Assembly: GCF_000013345.1 (NCBI RefSeq)
Contig: NC_007777.1
Coordinates: 1,860,001-1,924,000 of the forward strand
Length of the DNA stretch: 64,000 bases
Reading direction: 5' to 3'
Source: Frankia casuarinae
GTDB taxonomy: Bacteria > Actinomycetota > Actinomycetes > Frankiales > Frankiaceae
The notes under the pieces were generated by a model that had not been told where the DNA came from, searched no databases, and saw nothing but the letters and a program-made list of their open reading frames with translations. The position numbers and the translations under genes were made by a program. Positions 55,960 through 62,654 of the stretch are shown piece after piece (within the stretch, counting starts at the first letter, position 1; each line of letters starts with the position of its first letter).

Positions 55960-57453
55960 TTACCCGCGTCGGCAGCCTTCCCGGTGCGCCCGGACCGCCC
56001 GTAGCACGCCCCGGGCGAGCAGGAACAGCACGAACAGCATCCCGCCGGCCGGCAGCGCGACCAGCAGCGCGGAGACGACCTCCGCGAATGCGGTGACCAG
56101 CTTCCCGTCACGGGTCGCCCGGCCCGCCAGCCCGAGATAGTCCCACATGGCCCGGGTCGTCCGGGTAAGCACGAACGGAACCGAGACCATGAGCACGACC
56201 AGGTTCACCAGGATCAGCGGCGCCGCGAGCAGCGCCCAGGCGGTCACCACGATCCGGGCCGGCCGGGTCAGCCCGTCCGGTCGGCTTCGGATGTCCGGCG
56301 GGGTCAGCCCGTCCGGTCGGCTCCGTCCTGCTGATCGGGCAGGCCGCCCGCGCGGGACGCGGTTGCGCCGCCGTGGCAGCGTCGCGCGTAGCGCCGGCCC
56401 CATCCGGTTGAACAGGTCCGGTACCCCGGCCAGGTCGCTGACGATGTAGTAGCCGTCGAGCCGGACGAAGGGCGCAAGCTGGCGCATGGCATCCAGGTGG
56501 ACAAGGACGACGGCGGTCACCAGCACACCGGCGTGGGTGAGCGCGAGAGCCCCGGCGAGCAGCAGAACGAACAGTCCGTTGAAATAGATGCCGCCGAGGT
56601 CGGTGCGCAGCCGGCCGAGCCGGCTCAGCCGGTAGGAGTCGGTGACGTCGGTGAAGAAGGCCGGCCACACCAGGTACATGCCGAAACCGATGACTCCCGG
56701 GCGGGCACCGCCGTAGTGGCAGGCCGCGGCGTGCCCGCATTCGTGGAACAGTGCGCCGGCGAGGGCCAGGCCGACCACCACCAGGATCAGCGCCGGGGTC
56801 GCGAGCACCTCCGCCGCGCTGTCTCGGACGCTGTGCCGGCCGAACGTCCACACGTCGGTGACCACCAGCAGGGCCAGCAGCAGGGCCACGGCCGCTGGCC
56901 GGAACAGCATCGCGAACACCCGGCTGACCCGGTGCACGGCCGGCGCGGGTAGCAGGGTGTGCCGGGCTGCGAGTGTGAACAGCGCCTTCGCCCGTGGTGC
57001 CGGGGTGACGCCGTTCTCGCTGGCGATCAGGCCGAGTGGCATGAGCCGATCCGCTACGAGGTACGCGACGTCGGCGCCACTCATCCGGCGGGCGCAGACC
57101 ACCGTGACCCGGTCGGCAATCGCGGCGACGTCGCGGGCGCCGTCCGCCGCTTCGAGGATGTGCGCGAGCAGTTCGGTGAGTGCGACGACCTGACCGTCGG
57201 CGCGGCGGGCCAGGAAGACGGGTCGGGCCAGGCCCGACCCGGTGAACTCGCCGAGTAGCGCCAGGCCGTCGGCCCGGCTCGGTCTGGCGGGTACCTCGGT
57301 CGGCCCGGGAACGCCCGTCGGATCGGTGACGCCGGTGACGCCGGTGATATCGGTGACGCCGGTGATATCGGTGAGGTCGGGCGTCCGGTCCGGTTTGGAA
57401 GGCACCGGCGGCATCGTTGTCGGCCGGGTGGACGACCGGGTGGACTCGGTCAT
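55960..57453 (-). CDS. M50-like membrane metalloprotease with PqqD-like N-terminal region
   Basis: A 497-residue protein. Residues 1-45 contain TDITGV/TGVTDPTGV repeats. About 50-135 is a PqqD-like winged-helix region (PVFLARRADGQVVALTELLAHILEAADGARDVAAIADRV), a fold that binds leader peptides in RiPP pathways. About 160-470 is a polytopic membrane domain with zinc motif HECGH (237-241), then LRTDLGGIYFN and the family pattern LDGYYIVSDLAGVPDLFNRM carrying the probable third metal ligand. It would cleave or anchor substrates at the membrane. ATG 57453 was chosen over the open frame to 57825, which overlaps the peptide gene. It lies 148 bp downstream of precursor peptide A. Confidence 0.88.
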   Translation of the reverse strand: MTESTRSSTRPTTMPPVPSKPDRTPDLTDITGVTDITGVTGVTDPTGVPGPTEVPARPSRADGLALLGEFTGSGLARPVFLARRADGQVVALTELLAHILEAADGARDVAAIADRVTVVCARRMSGADVAYLVADRLMPLGLIASENGVTPAPRAKALFTLAARHTLLPAPAVHRVSRVFAMLFRPAAVALLLALLVVTDVWTFGRHSVRDSAAEVLATPALILVVVGLALAGALFHECGHAAACHYGGARPGVIGFGMYLVWPAFFTDVTDSYRLSRLGRLRTDLGGIYFNGLFVLLLAGALALTHAGVLVTAVVLVHLDAMRQLAPFVRLDGYYIVSDLAGVPDLFNRMGPALRATLPRRRNRVPRGRPARSAGRSRPDGLTPPDIRSRPDGLTRPARIVVTAWALLAAPLILVNLVVLMVSVPFVLTRTTRAMWDYLGLAGRATRDGKLVTAFAEVVSALLVALPAGGMLFVLFLLARGVLRAVRAHREGCRRG

Positions 57454-57489
57454 CTGCGTCCCATCCTCATTGTCATGAACTGGCGGGAA

Positions 57490-57521
57490 GCCGGCCGCCG
57501 GTCCGTCGACCGGCGGCCGGC
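57490..57521 (-). terminator. 14-bp hairpin with 4-nt loop between peptide A and the protease gene
   Basis: GCCGGCCGCCGGTC (57490-57503) pairs perfectly with 57508-57521 around the loop CGTC. Lying between a short precursor gene and its downstream enzyme gene, it probably lowers readthrough so that peptide is made in excess over protease. Confidence 0.7.
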
Positions 57522-57567
57522 CGGGTGACCACCCCGGAGGAATCCGGCGGTGTATCTGTCGGTCGTA

Positions 57568-57596
57568 GCGGTAAAGCGGTAAAGCGGTAAAGCGGT
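57568..57596. repeat. Three 9-bp tandem repeats downstream of peptide A
   Basis: GCGGTAAAGCGGTAAAGCGG followed by TAAAGCGGT: the unit GCGGTAAA(G) is repeated three times, ending 6 bp from the peptide stop at 57602. Confidence 0.85.
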
Positions 57597-57601
57597 CGGT
57601 G

Positions 57602-57862
57602 TTATTTCTGTATGATGATGTTGATGCTCGGTACCAGTGTGATGAGAATGGGCAGGAATCCACCGGCGACCTGCGGCTCCGCATGAGCGTCGATCTGTGC
57701 CATTTTCGACCAGGGGGAGCCGACCGGAAAGAAGGTTGGGTCAAACTCCTTCCGACCGATCTCGACCGCGGCGAGAGTCGTCCGTTCGGGTAGTAGTTCC
57801 GCCCATTCCAAGAACAGTTCTCCATTCAGCTCGCCGGCGCAGTTGCCCGTGATATCGTTCAT
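57602..57862 (-). CDS. Putative RiPP-type precursor peptide A (86 residues)
   Basis: A small protein with a polar N-terminus, a conserved block at 21-64 and a 22-residue hydrophobic tail at 65-86 rich in Ile, Leu, Val and Pro (FLPILITLVPSINIII). The block (AELLPER, TLAA, EFDPTF, PVGSP, AQID, EPQ) is 34 of 44 identical to peptide B, whereas the tails match at only 6 of 22 positions. Conserved leader plus variable C-terminal core is the hallmark of ribosomally made, modified peptides. ATG 57862 has GGTGGGAA upstream. It is followed by a hairpin and the M50-like gene on the same strand. There is no signal peptide. Function inferred. Confidence 0.72.
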   Translation of the reverse strand: MNDITGNCAGELNGELFLEWAELLPERTTLAAVEIGRKEFDPTFFPVGSPWSKMAQIDAHAEPQVAGGFLPILITLVPSINIIIQK

Positions 57863-58033
57863 CCTTGTTTCCCACCGATCTGAGTTGCCTCGGATATTCG
57901 GGCGGTGGGAACGCTAGCCACCGCTCAACCTGGTGGCCAGCACCTGCACAAGGTGTGTCACGGTCGTGCCAGCGTCGGTCGAAACTTCGGCTGGCCTTCT
58001 CGGATCGGCCTGACCGAGGCGAGGGCATGCCTT

Positions 58034-58064
58034 CCGGCCGGCCGAAGGATAGTCGGCCGGCCGG
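58034..58064 (-). terminator. 12-bp hairpin between peptide B and peptide A
   Basis: CCGGCCGGCCGA (58034-58045) pairs with TCGGCCGGCCGG (58053-58064), loop 7 nt. It sits in the 304-bp gap 57863-58166, which otherwise shows no gene and should include the peptide A promoter if that gene is separately transcribed. Confidence 0.65.
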
Positions 58065-58166
58065 TGGCCGCGGGTGCACGGTGCCCTTGGCGACCTCGGG
58101 AGAACGTGGTCGGGTGCGGTTACCCGGCCGGGGAGACCGGCGTGAGGAGCAGAATCGTTCCGGAGT

Positions 58167-58415
58167 TCACCACTGCTCGATGCGGTTCCAGCTGTTGGCG
58201 ATGGTCTTGACGAACGCTCCGTCGCTGTAGGCGGTCTGCGGCTCCGGATGATTATCGATTTGGGCATTGTTGCTGCCCGGCGAGCCGACCGGGTAGAAGG
58301 TGGGGTCGAACTCGGTGCGGTTTATCTCGATCGCCGCCAGGGTCATGCGCTCGGGCAGCAGCTCCGCGTGTTCTTGCGCCAGCTCGACGACGTCTGTCTC
58401 CCTGCGGTCCCTCAT
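58167..58415 (-). CDS. Putative RiPP-type precursor peptide B (82 residues)
   Basis: Paralogue of peptide A with a strong ribosome site (GGGGAG, 8 nt before ATG 58415). The conserved block is at 17-60 (AELLPER 17-23, EFDPTF 35-40, PVGSP 42-46, AQID 51-54, EPQ 58-60), then a 22-residue tail at 61-82. The tail is polar and aromatic, with Tyr63, Phe68, Trp76 and Trp82, unlike the aliphatic tail of A. Its first 16 residues are charged (MRDRRETDVVELAQEH). It heads the minus-strand unit B - A - M50 and is divergent from a P450/ferredoxin pair. No Cys is present, so lanthionine or disulfide chemistry is excluded for this peptide. Confidence 0.75.
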   Translation of the reverse strand: MRDRRETDVVELAQEHAELLPERMTLAAIEINRTEFDPTFYPVGSPGSNNAQIDNHPEPQTAYSDGAFVKTIANSWNRIEQW

Positions 58416-58973
58416 CTTCTGGCTCCCCTGTGTGTCGCTCGGTACCCGTCATGACGCAGGATGTGGGCACCGGCCGGTGGCGAGGAATCGGCCGGCGCGG
58501 GGCGGGGTCAGAACTCACCGGAGGGCGCGGATTCCGCGGCATCCGGTGGTACTACCGAACTGTAGGAGCCGCGGTTACCCTCCGCAACACGGATCTTGTC
58601 CTCGGTCGATCTGACCGGTCCAGGCCCACTCGGCGGGTGGTCGGATCATCATCCGCGCCCGGGCGCGAGCCTGGCGTGGGGAAGGCCGATTCTCTACGGA
58701 TGATTCACCATGGCATTTTTCCCGATGGCGATAGATGGGAAATCAAAAATGGTAGACAATATTGAACTATGGTGAATTTTGTCAAAAAATATAAAATAAT
58801 ACTGACGTGTCGAACAATGCCGATCCACTTGTTGATGGATGTTCTCTTCCTCGGGGCTATCTTCGGCGGTGGATATCCGGATGCGGTCCGTTCAAACGAC
58901 AGCAATTTTTCGCGTGGATGGTAGCGTCGTCGGTGTCCGAGGTCCCGCGTGAACGACGAAGGGTGGACAGGCG
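58416..58973. other. 558-bp divergent regulatory region with an AT-rich island
   Basis: It lies between peptide B (minus) and the P450 gene (plus). About 58690-58920 is strongly AT-rich for this genome (for example TTGTCAAAAAATATAAAATA near 58779). It contains an inverted repeat ATTCACCAT (58703-58711) / ATGGTGAAT (58769-58777). Short ORFs crossing it have no ribosome sites. It probably carries both promoters and regulator sites. Confidence 0.6.
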
Positions 58974-60173
58974 ATGGCCGCGGCACCGATAGTTCCGCTG
59001 CATATACGGCGAGCGCAGTTCGATCCGATCGAGGAACTCGTCCGGATCCGGGACACCGACGGCGTCTGCCGCGTTGTCACCGTGTTCGGGATACCCGCGT
59101 ATCTGGTCAGCCGGTACGAGGACGTCCGCGAGATACTCGCGGATCCGGGCAGGTTCAGCAACGTCAATCAGTGGGTCGTAGGTCCTGGCGGTCCCGTCCT
59201 GAGTGATGAGGAAATCGCCGAACTGCGGGCGGGGCAGATGCTCGCGTTCGATCCGCCAGATCACACCCGGCTGCGCCGGATGCTCACCCCGGAGTTCACC
59301 GTGCGCCGGATGCGCGGGTTGGAGCCGCGGATCCGGGACATCGTCGACGCGGCGCTCGACGAGGTGGAACGGGCCGGCCGGCCTGCCGATCTGGTCGCGA
59401 CCTTCGCGCTTCCGGTGCCGTCGCTGGTGATCTGCGAGTTGCTGGGGGTGCCGTATTCCGACCGCGCGGAGTTCCAGCAGCGCACCCGCCGGCAGATCGA
59501 CGCCTCGTTGCCGATCGAGCAGCGGCTGGCCCTGCAGCGCGAGGCCCGTGCGTACATGGCCGGGCTGGTCACGCGGGCGCAGGCCGCCCCGGGCGAGGAC
59601 CTGCTGGGCATGCTGGTGCGCGAGCACGGCGACGAACTGAGCACCGCCGAGCTGGTCGGCATCGCCTCGCTGCTGCTGGTCGCCGGGCACGAGACGACGT
59701 CGAACATGCTTGCTCTCGGCACCCTGGCGCTGCTGCGCCATCCCGACCAGCTCGCCATGGTCCGCGACGATCCGGCCCAGGTCGAGCCCGCCGTCGAGGA
59801 ACTGCTGCGGTGGCTGTCCATCGTGCCCTCCGGTGTGCCCCGCACGACGACGACCGAGGTGGAGATCGCCGGTCACCGCATCCCGGCGGGCGAACAACTG
59901 CTCCTGGCGCTACCCGCGGCCAACCGAGACCCGGCTCTCGTCGGGGATCCGGACCGGCTCGACATCACCCGTGGCGCTCCCGGCCACGTCGCTTTCGGCC
60001 ACGGCGTGCACCACTGCCTGGGAGCGCCGCTGGCCCGGATGGAGATGCGCATCGCGTTCCCCGCGCTGCTGCGACGCTTCCCCGATCTCGCGCTGGCCGT
60101 GCCCTACGAACAGGTCGCGTTCCGTGCCCATCATGTCGTACACGGGCTGCACGCACTCCCGGTCACCTGGTGA
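58974..60173 (+). CDS. Cytochrome P450 (bacterial class I, CYP105/107-like)
   Basis: A 399-residue soluble P450. The I-helix motif AGHETT is at 237-242, the K-helix ExxR is in VEELLRWLS, and the haem-binding FGHGVHHCLGAPLAR has Cys348. The start MAAAPIVPLHIRRAQFDPIEELVRIR is typical of actinomycete P450s of secondary metabolism. It needs ferredoxin electrons, and a ferredoxin gene follows 43 bp later. Substrate unknown. Position suggests, but does not prove, that it tailors the adjacent peptide product. Confidence 0.93.
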   Translation: MAAAPIVPLHIRRAQFDPIEELVRIRDTDGVCRVVTVFGIPAYLVSRYEDVREILADPGRFSNVNQWVVGPGGPVLSDEEIAELRAGQMLAFDPPDHTRLRRMLTPEFTVRRMRGLEPRIRDIVDAALDEVERAGRPADLVATFALPVPSLVICELLGVPYSDRAEFQQRTRRQIDASLPIEQRLALQREARAYMAGLVTRAQAAPGEDLLGMLVREHGDELSTAELVGIASLLLVAGHETTSNMLALGTLALLRHPDQLAMVRDDPAQVEPAVEELLRWLSIVPSGVPRTTTTEVEIAGHRIPAGEQLLLALPAANRDPALVGDPDRLDITRGAPGHVAFGHGVHHCLGAPLARMEMRIAFPALLRRFPDLALAVPYEQVAFRAHHVVHGLHALPVTW

Positions 60174-60216
60174 GACCCGGTCCCTGGTGGAAGAGGGCGG
60201 AACAGGAGGGTGTCGC

Positions 60217-60411
60217 ATGAAGATTGTCGCTGATCGCGCCGTCTGTGTCGGCGCTGGGATGTGCGTGATGACCGCGCCGGAGGTCTTCGATCAGGGTGAC
60301 GACGGCCTCGTCGTCACCCTGATCGAAGAGGTCGCCGCCGGTCGGCTGGACGCTGTGCGCCGATCGGTCGCGCTGTGTCCGTCGAAGGCGCTGCGCGTGC
60401 TGGACGACTGA
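60217..60411 (+). CDS. Ferredoxin (3Fe-4S type) partner of the P450
   Basis: A 64-residue ferredoxin with cysteines at 10, 16 and 54 (CVGAGMC ... LCPSKAL). This is the three-Cys pattern of single [3Fe-4S] ferredoxins that donate electrons to actinomycete P450s; APEVFDQGDDGLV is also family-typical. ATG 60217 has AGGAGGG upstream. It is co-transcribed with the P450. No ferredoxin reductase is nearby. Confidence 0.93.
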   Translation: MKIVADRAVCVGAGMCVMTAPEVFDQGDDGLVVTLIEEVAAGRLDAVRRSVALCPSKALRVLDD

Positions 60412-60917
60412 CGAACGGGTCGGCCGCCCGGCGGGCGTCACGCGGTGCAGTTGCTGGTGAAGCCATCCGTGGGCGGCGTGGATCCCGGGGGCGTGGACAT
60501 GGCACCTCCGATGCGTCGCGACCGGGGTCATCGGGCGCACGTCCGGATGGCGGGCGAGATCCGGTCTCCGCTGATCATAATAGGTTGATGAGCTGACGGA
60601 TCGCGGCGCATCAAGACCCTGATGCGTGGTTCCGTGCCGCTCCGGGGTGCCGTGTTCCGGGGTGCCGTGTTCCGGACCGCCGTGTTCCAGGGGTACCGTG
60701 CTTCCGGTTTTGGGGGCTTTCCCGACCGAGAATTTCCGTAGGCCCGCTCGGCCGAAGGTGGTCCATGAGCCAACGGGCGCGTCCGCACGTCCACCGAGAC
60801 GGCGGCGTATATCTTGGGGTCGCGTCATATCAGTCCCGCGTCCGGAGTAACGTCTCCTTAGCGGTGCCACGCTGATATGCCGGCTGAACCCGACAAAACC
60901 CTCGGAGGAGACAGACT
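60412..60917. other. 506-bp intergenic region before the GH18 gene
   Basis: No supported gene on either strand. It contains a 15-bp tandem repeat array (60646-60707) and ends with the strong ribosome site GGAGGAG before GTG 60918. The promoter of the GH18 gene should lie within the last 150 bp. Confidence 0.55.
60646..60707. repeat. Four 15-17-bp tandem repeats
   Basis: GGTGCCGTGTTCCGG occurs perfectly at 60646-60660 and 60661-60675, then degenerate copies follow at 60676-60690 and 60691-60707. It lies in the intergenic region upstream of the GH18 gene. Confidence 0.85.
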
Positions 60918-62564
60918 GTGTCGGATTCGCAAGGTCTTGTGTTCGCGTCAGCGGAGTGGCTGCCCAACGGAACCGAACATTGGGCCAACTTCAAGGTGAC
61001 CATCTCCAACTACTCCACCGAGGACGTGGTGGATCCGGAGATATCCTGTACGTTCGCCGCGCCCCGGCTCATCCGGAATGTTTACGGACTGGTGTTCAAC
61101 CCAGTTGATCGGCCGACTGACGTCGTCACTGGCCGCCTGGTGTCCGAACGGAAGATCATCCAGGCGAGGGGATCGCAGGAGTTCACCCTCGCGATGCAGA
61201 ACGGTGGTACGGGCGCCGGCTCGGATCCCGCCCTGCTGCCGAACGGCTTCACGGTCAACGGGGAGAACGCCAACCCACCCGAGGACACCGATCCGCCCAC
61301 GGTGCCGGAGAAGCTGCGCATCACCGGCTGGGCGCCGCACAGCCTGCACCTGACCTGGGATCCGTCCACGGACAACATCGCGGTGGCGGGCTACGAGGTG
61401 TTCTACCGGACTCCGGGTGGAGAACCCCGTGTCCTGGCGACCACCGCCGCCGAGGCCACGGTGTCGGGGCTGAACTCGTTGACGGAGTACATTCTGCGGG
61501 TCCGCGCGTTCGACGTCAGCGGCAACCGGTCGGAGCTGTCCGAGGAGGTAGCCGCGTCGACTACCGCCCCCCTCCCGGACCCCGGTACCTGGGATGCGCC
61601 GCGAGCGCCCTTCGTCGACTACACCGCATGGCCGAACCCGAAGCTCGCCGAATACGGCTCCCTGTCCGGAATCGACAGTTTCTTCGTCGGCTTCCTGGTG
61701 GCGCAGCCGGGCGGCGACAAGAAGGTGTACTGGGGCGGCTATCCGAGCTACGGGGAGGCCGCGACAGGCGATTTTGGCAAGGAGGACTTCGCCGCGTTCA
61801 CCGCGCAGGGCGGGAAGGTCATCCTCTCCTTCGGGGGTGCTTCCAACGTCCCCCTGGAGGATGTGGAGACCGACGTTTCCAAGATTGTGGCGACGTATCG
61901 GGCGATCCTCGCGAACTACGGGGTCAGCCATGTCGACTTCGACTTCGAGGGAGCGTTCATCCAGAACCGGGCGGGGTTGGAGCGGCACGTCGCCGCCATC
62001 TCCCAGGTGCTCCCGGCCTACCCCGGCCTGAAGATCTCCTACACGCTTCCCGTCGACGGCGCTCCCGGCAGCCTGGTGGGTTTCAACCCCGACGGGGTGC
62101 GTCTGCTGCATCTGCTCGCCGACGCGGGCGTCCAGCCATCGCTGATCAACGGCATGCTGATGGAGTTCGGCCAGACGGCCCCCTCGGACGCCTATGAGTG
62201 CTGCGTGATCGCGCTTAACGGCATGTTCACGCACATCGCCGGGGCCTGGCGCGACTGGGACGAGCAGAAGGTCTGGCGGCGGATCGGCGCCTGCCCGATG
62301 TTCGGCCGCCACATCAACGGCCGGATCTTCACGCTGGACCACATGCGCCGGCTCGTGGAGTTCGCCCGTACCCACAACATCGGCGCCGTCTCCGGTTGGG
62401 ACGCCACCCGGGACTACAACCAGGGCCGCCTGCCCGAATGCGCCGACTTCAACGGGAACGACCTGGCGAAGTGCACCTACGTCGAGCAGAACCCGTTCGA
62501 CTTCTGCAAGATCATCGCCACCTACCGACCCGAGTCCGTTCCCGCCGCCGCGCTGCGGCGGTAG
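60918..62564 (+). CDS. GH18 (chitinase-like) protein with N-terminal binding-like and FN3 domains
   Basis: A 548-residue three-part protein. Residues about 1-110 look like a cellulose/chitin-binding or immunoglobulin-like beta domain (WANFKVTISNYSTEDVVDPEISCTF). About 128-218 is fibronectin type III (PEKLRITGWAPHSLHLTWDPSTDNIAVAGYEVFYR). About 230-535 is a GH18 barrel with KVILSFGGAS (beta-3) and VDFDFEG, giving putative catalytic Glu344. No signal peptide is visible at GTG 60918, which has GGAGGAG upstream, so export by another route or an intracellular role must be considered. It would hydrolyse or bind beta-1,4-GlcNAc polymers. Confidence 0.87.
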   Translation: MSDSQGLVFASAEWLPNGTEHWANFKVTISNYSTEDVVDPEISCTFAAPRLIRNVYGLVFNPVDRPTDVVTGRLVSERKIIQARGSQEFTLAMQNGGTGAGSDPALLPNGFTVNGENANPPEDTDPPTVPEKLRITGWAPHSLHLTWDPSTDNIAVAGYEVFYRTPGGEPRVLATTAAEATVSGLNSLTEYILRVRAFDVSGNRSELSEEVAASTTAPLPDPGTWDAPRAPFVDYTAWPNPKLAEYGSLSGIDSFFVGFLVAQPGGDKKVYWGGYPSYGEAATGDFGKEDFAAFTAQGGKVILSFGGASNVPLEDVETDVSKIVATYRAILANYGVSHVDFDFEGAFIQNRAGLERHVAAISQVLPAYPGLKISYTLPVDGAPGSLVGFNPDGVRLLHLLADAGVQPSLINGMLMEFGQTAPSDAYECCVIALNGMFTHIAGAWRDWDEQKVWRRIGACPMFGRHINGRIFTLDHMRRLVEFARTHNIGAVSGWDATRDYNQGRLPECADFNGNDLAKCTYVEQNPFDFCKIIATYRPESVPAAALRR

Positions 62565-62572
62565 GTCCGCGC

Positions 62573-62609
62573 CCGCGGCCCGGCGGCGCACGTAGCCGCC
62601 GGGCCGCGG
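62573..62609. terminator. Perfect 15-bp bidirectional hairpin
   Basis: Arms 62573-62587 (CCGCGGCCCGGCGGC) and 62595-62609 pair completely with a 7-nt loop, 9 bp after the GH18 stop, between convergent genes. Confidence 0.8.
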
Positions 62610-62618
62610 TCCGGCTTT

Positions 62619-62638
62619 CCTGGCGGCATTCCGCCAGG
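62619..62638 (-). terminator. Second hairpin serving the minus-strand ligase gene
   Basis: CCTGGCGG (62619-62626) pairs with CCGCCAGG (62631-62638) around CATT, 16 bp past the stop of the minus-strand acyl-AMP ligase. Confidence 0.65.
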
Positions 62639-62654
62639 CGGACCGGCGGATCCG

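Noticed and set aside
57454-57825. N-terminal extension of the M50-like protein to 57825
   Set aside because: The extra 124 residues overlap peptide A in another frame, include the hairpin and repeats, and show no conserved sequence; ATG 57453 is better placed.
60163-60870. 235-codon minus-strand ORF over the ferredoxin gene
   Set aside because: It runs opposite a clear ferredoxin and through a tandem repeat, which alone produces its PEHGT-like repeats.
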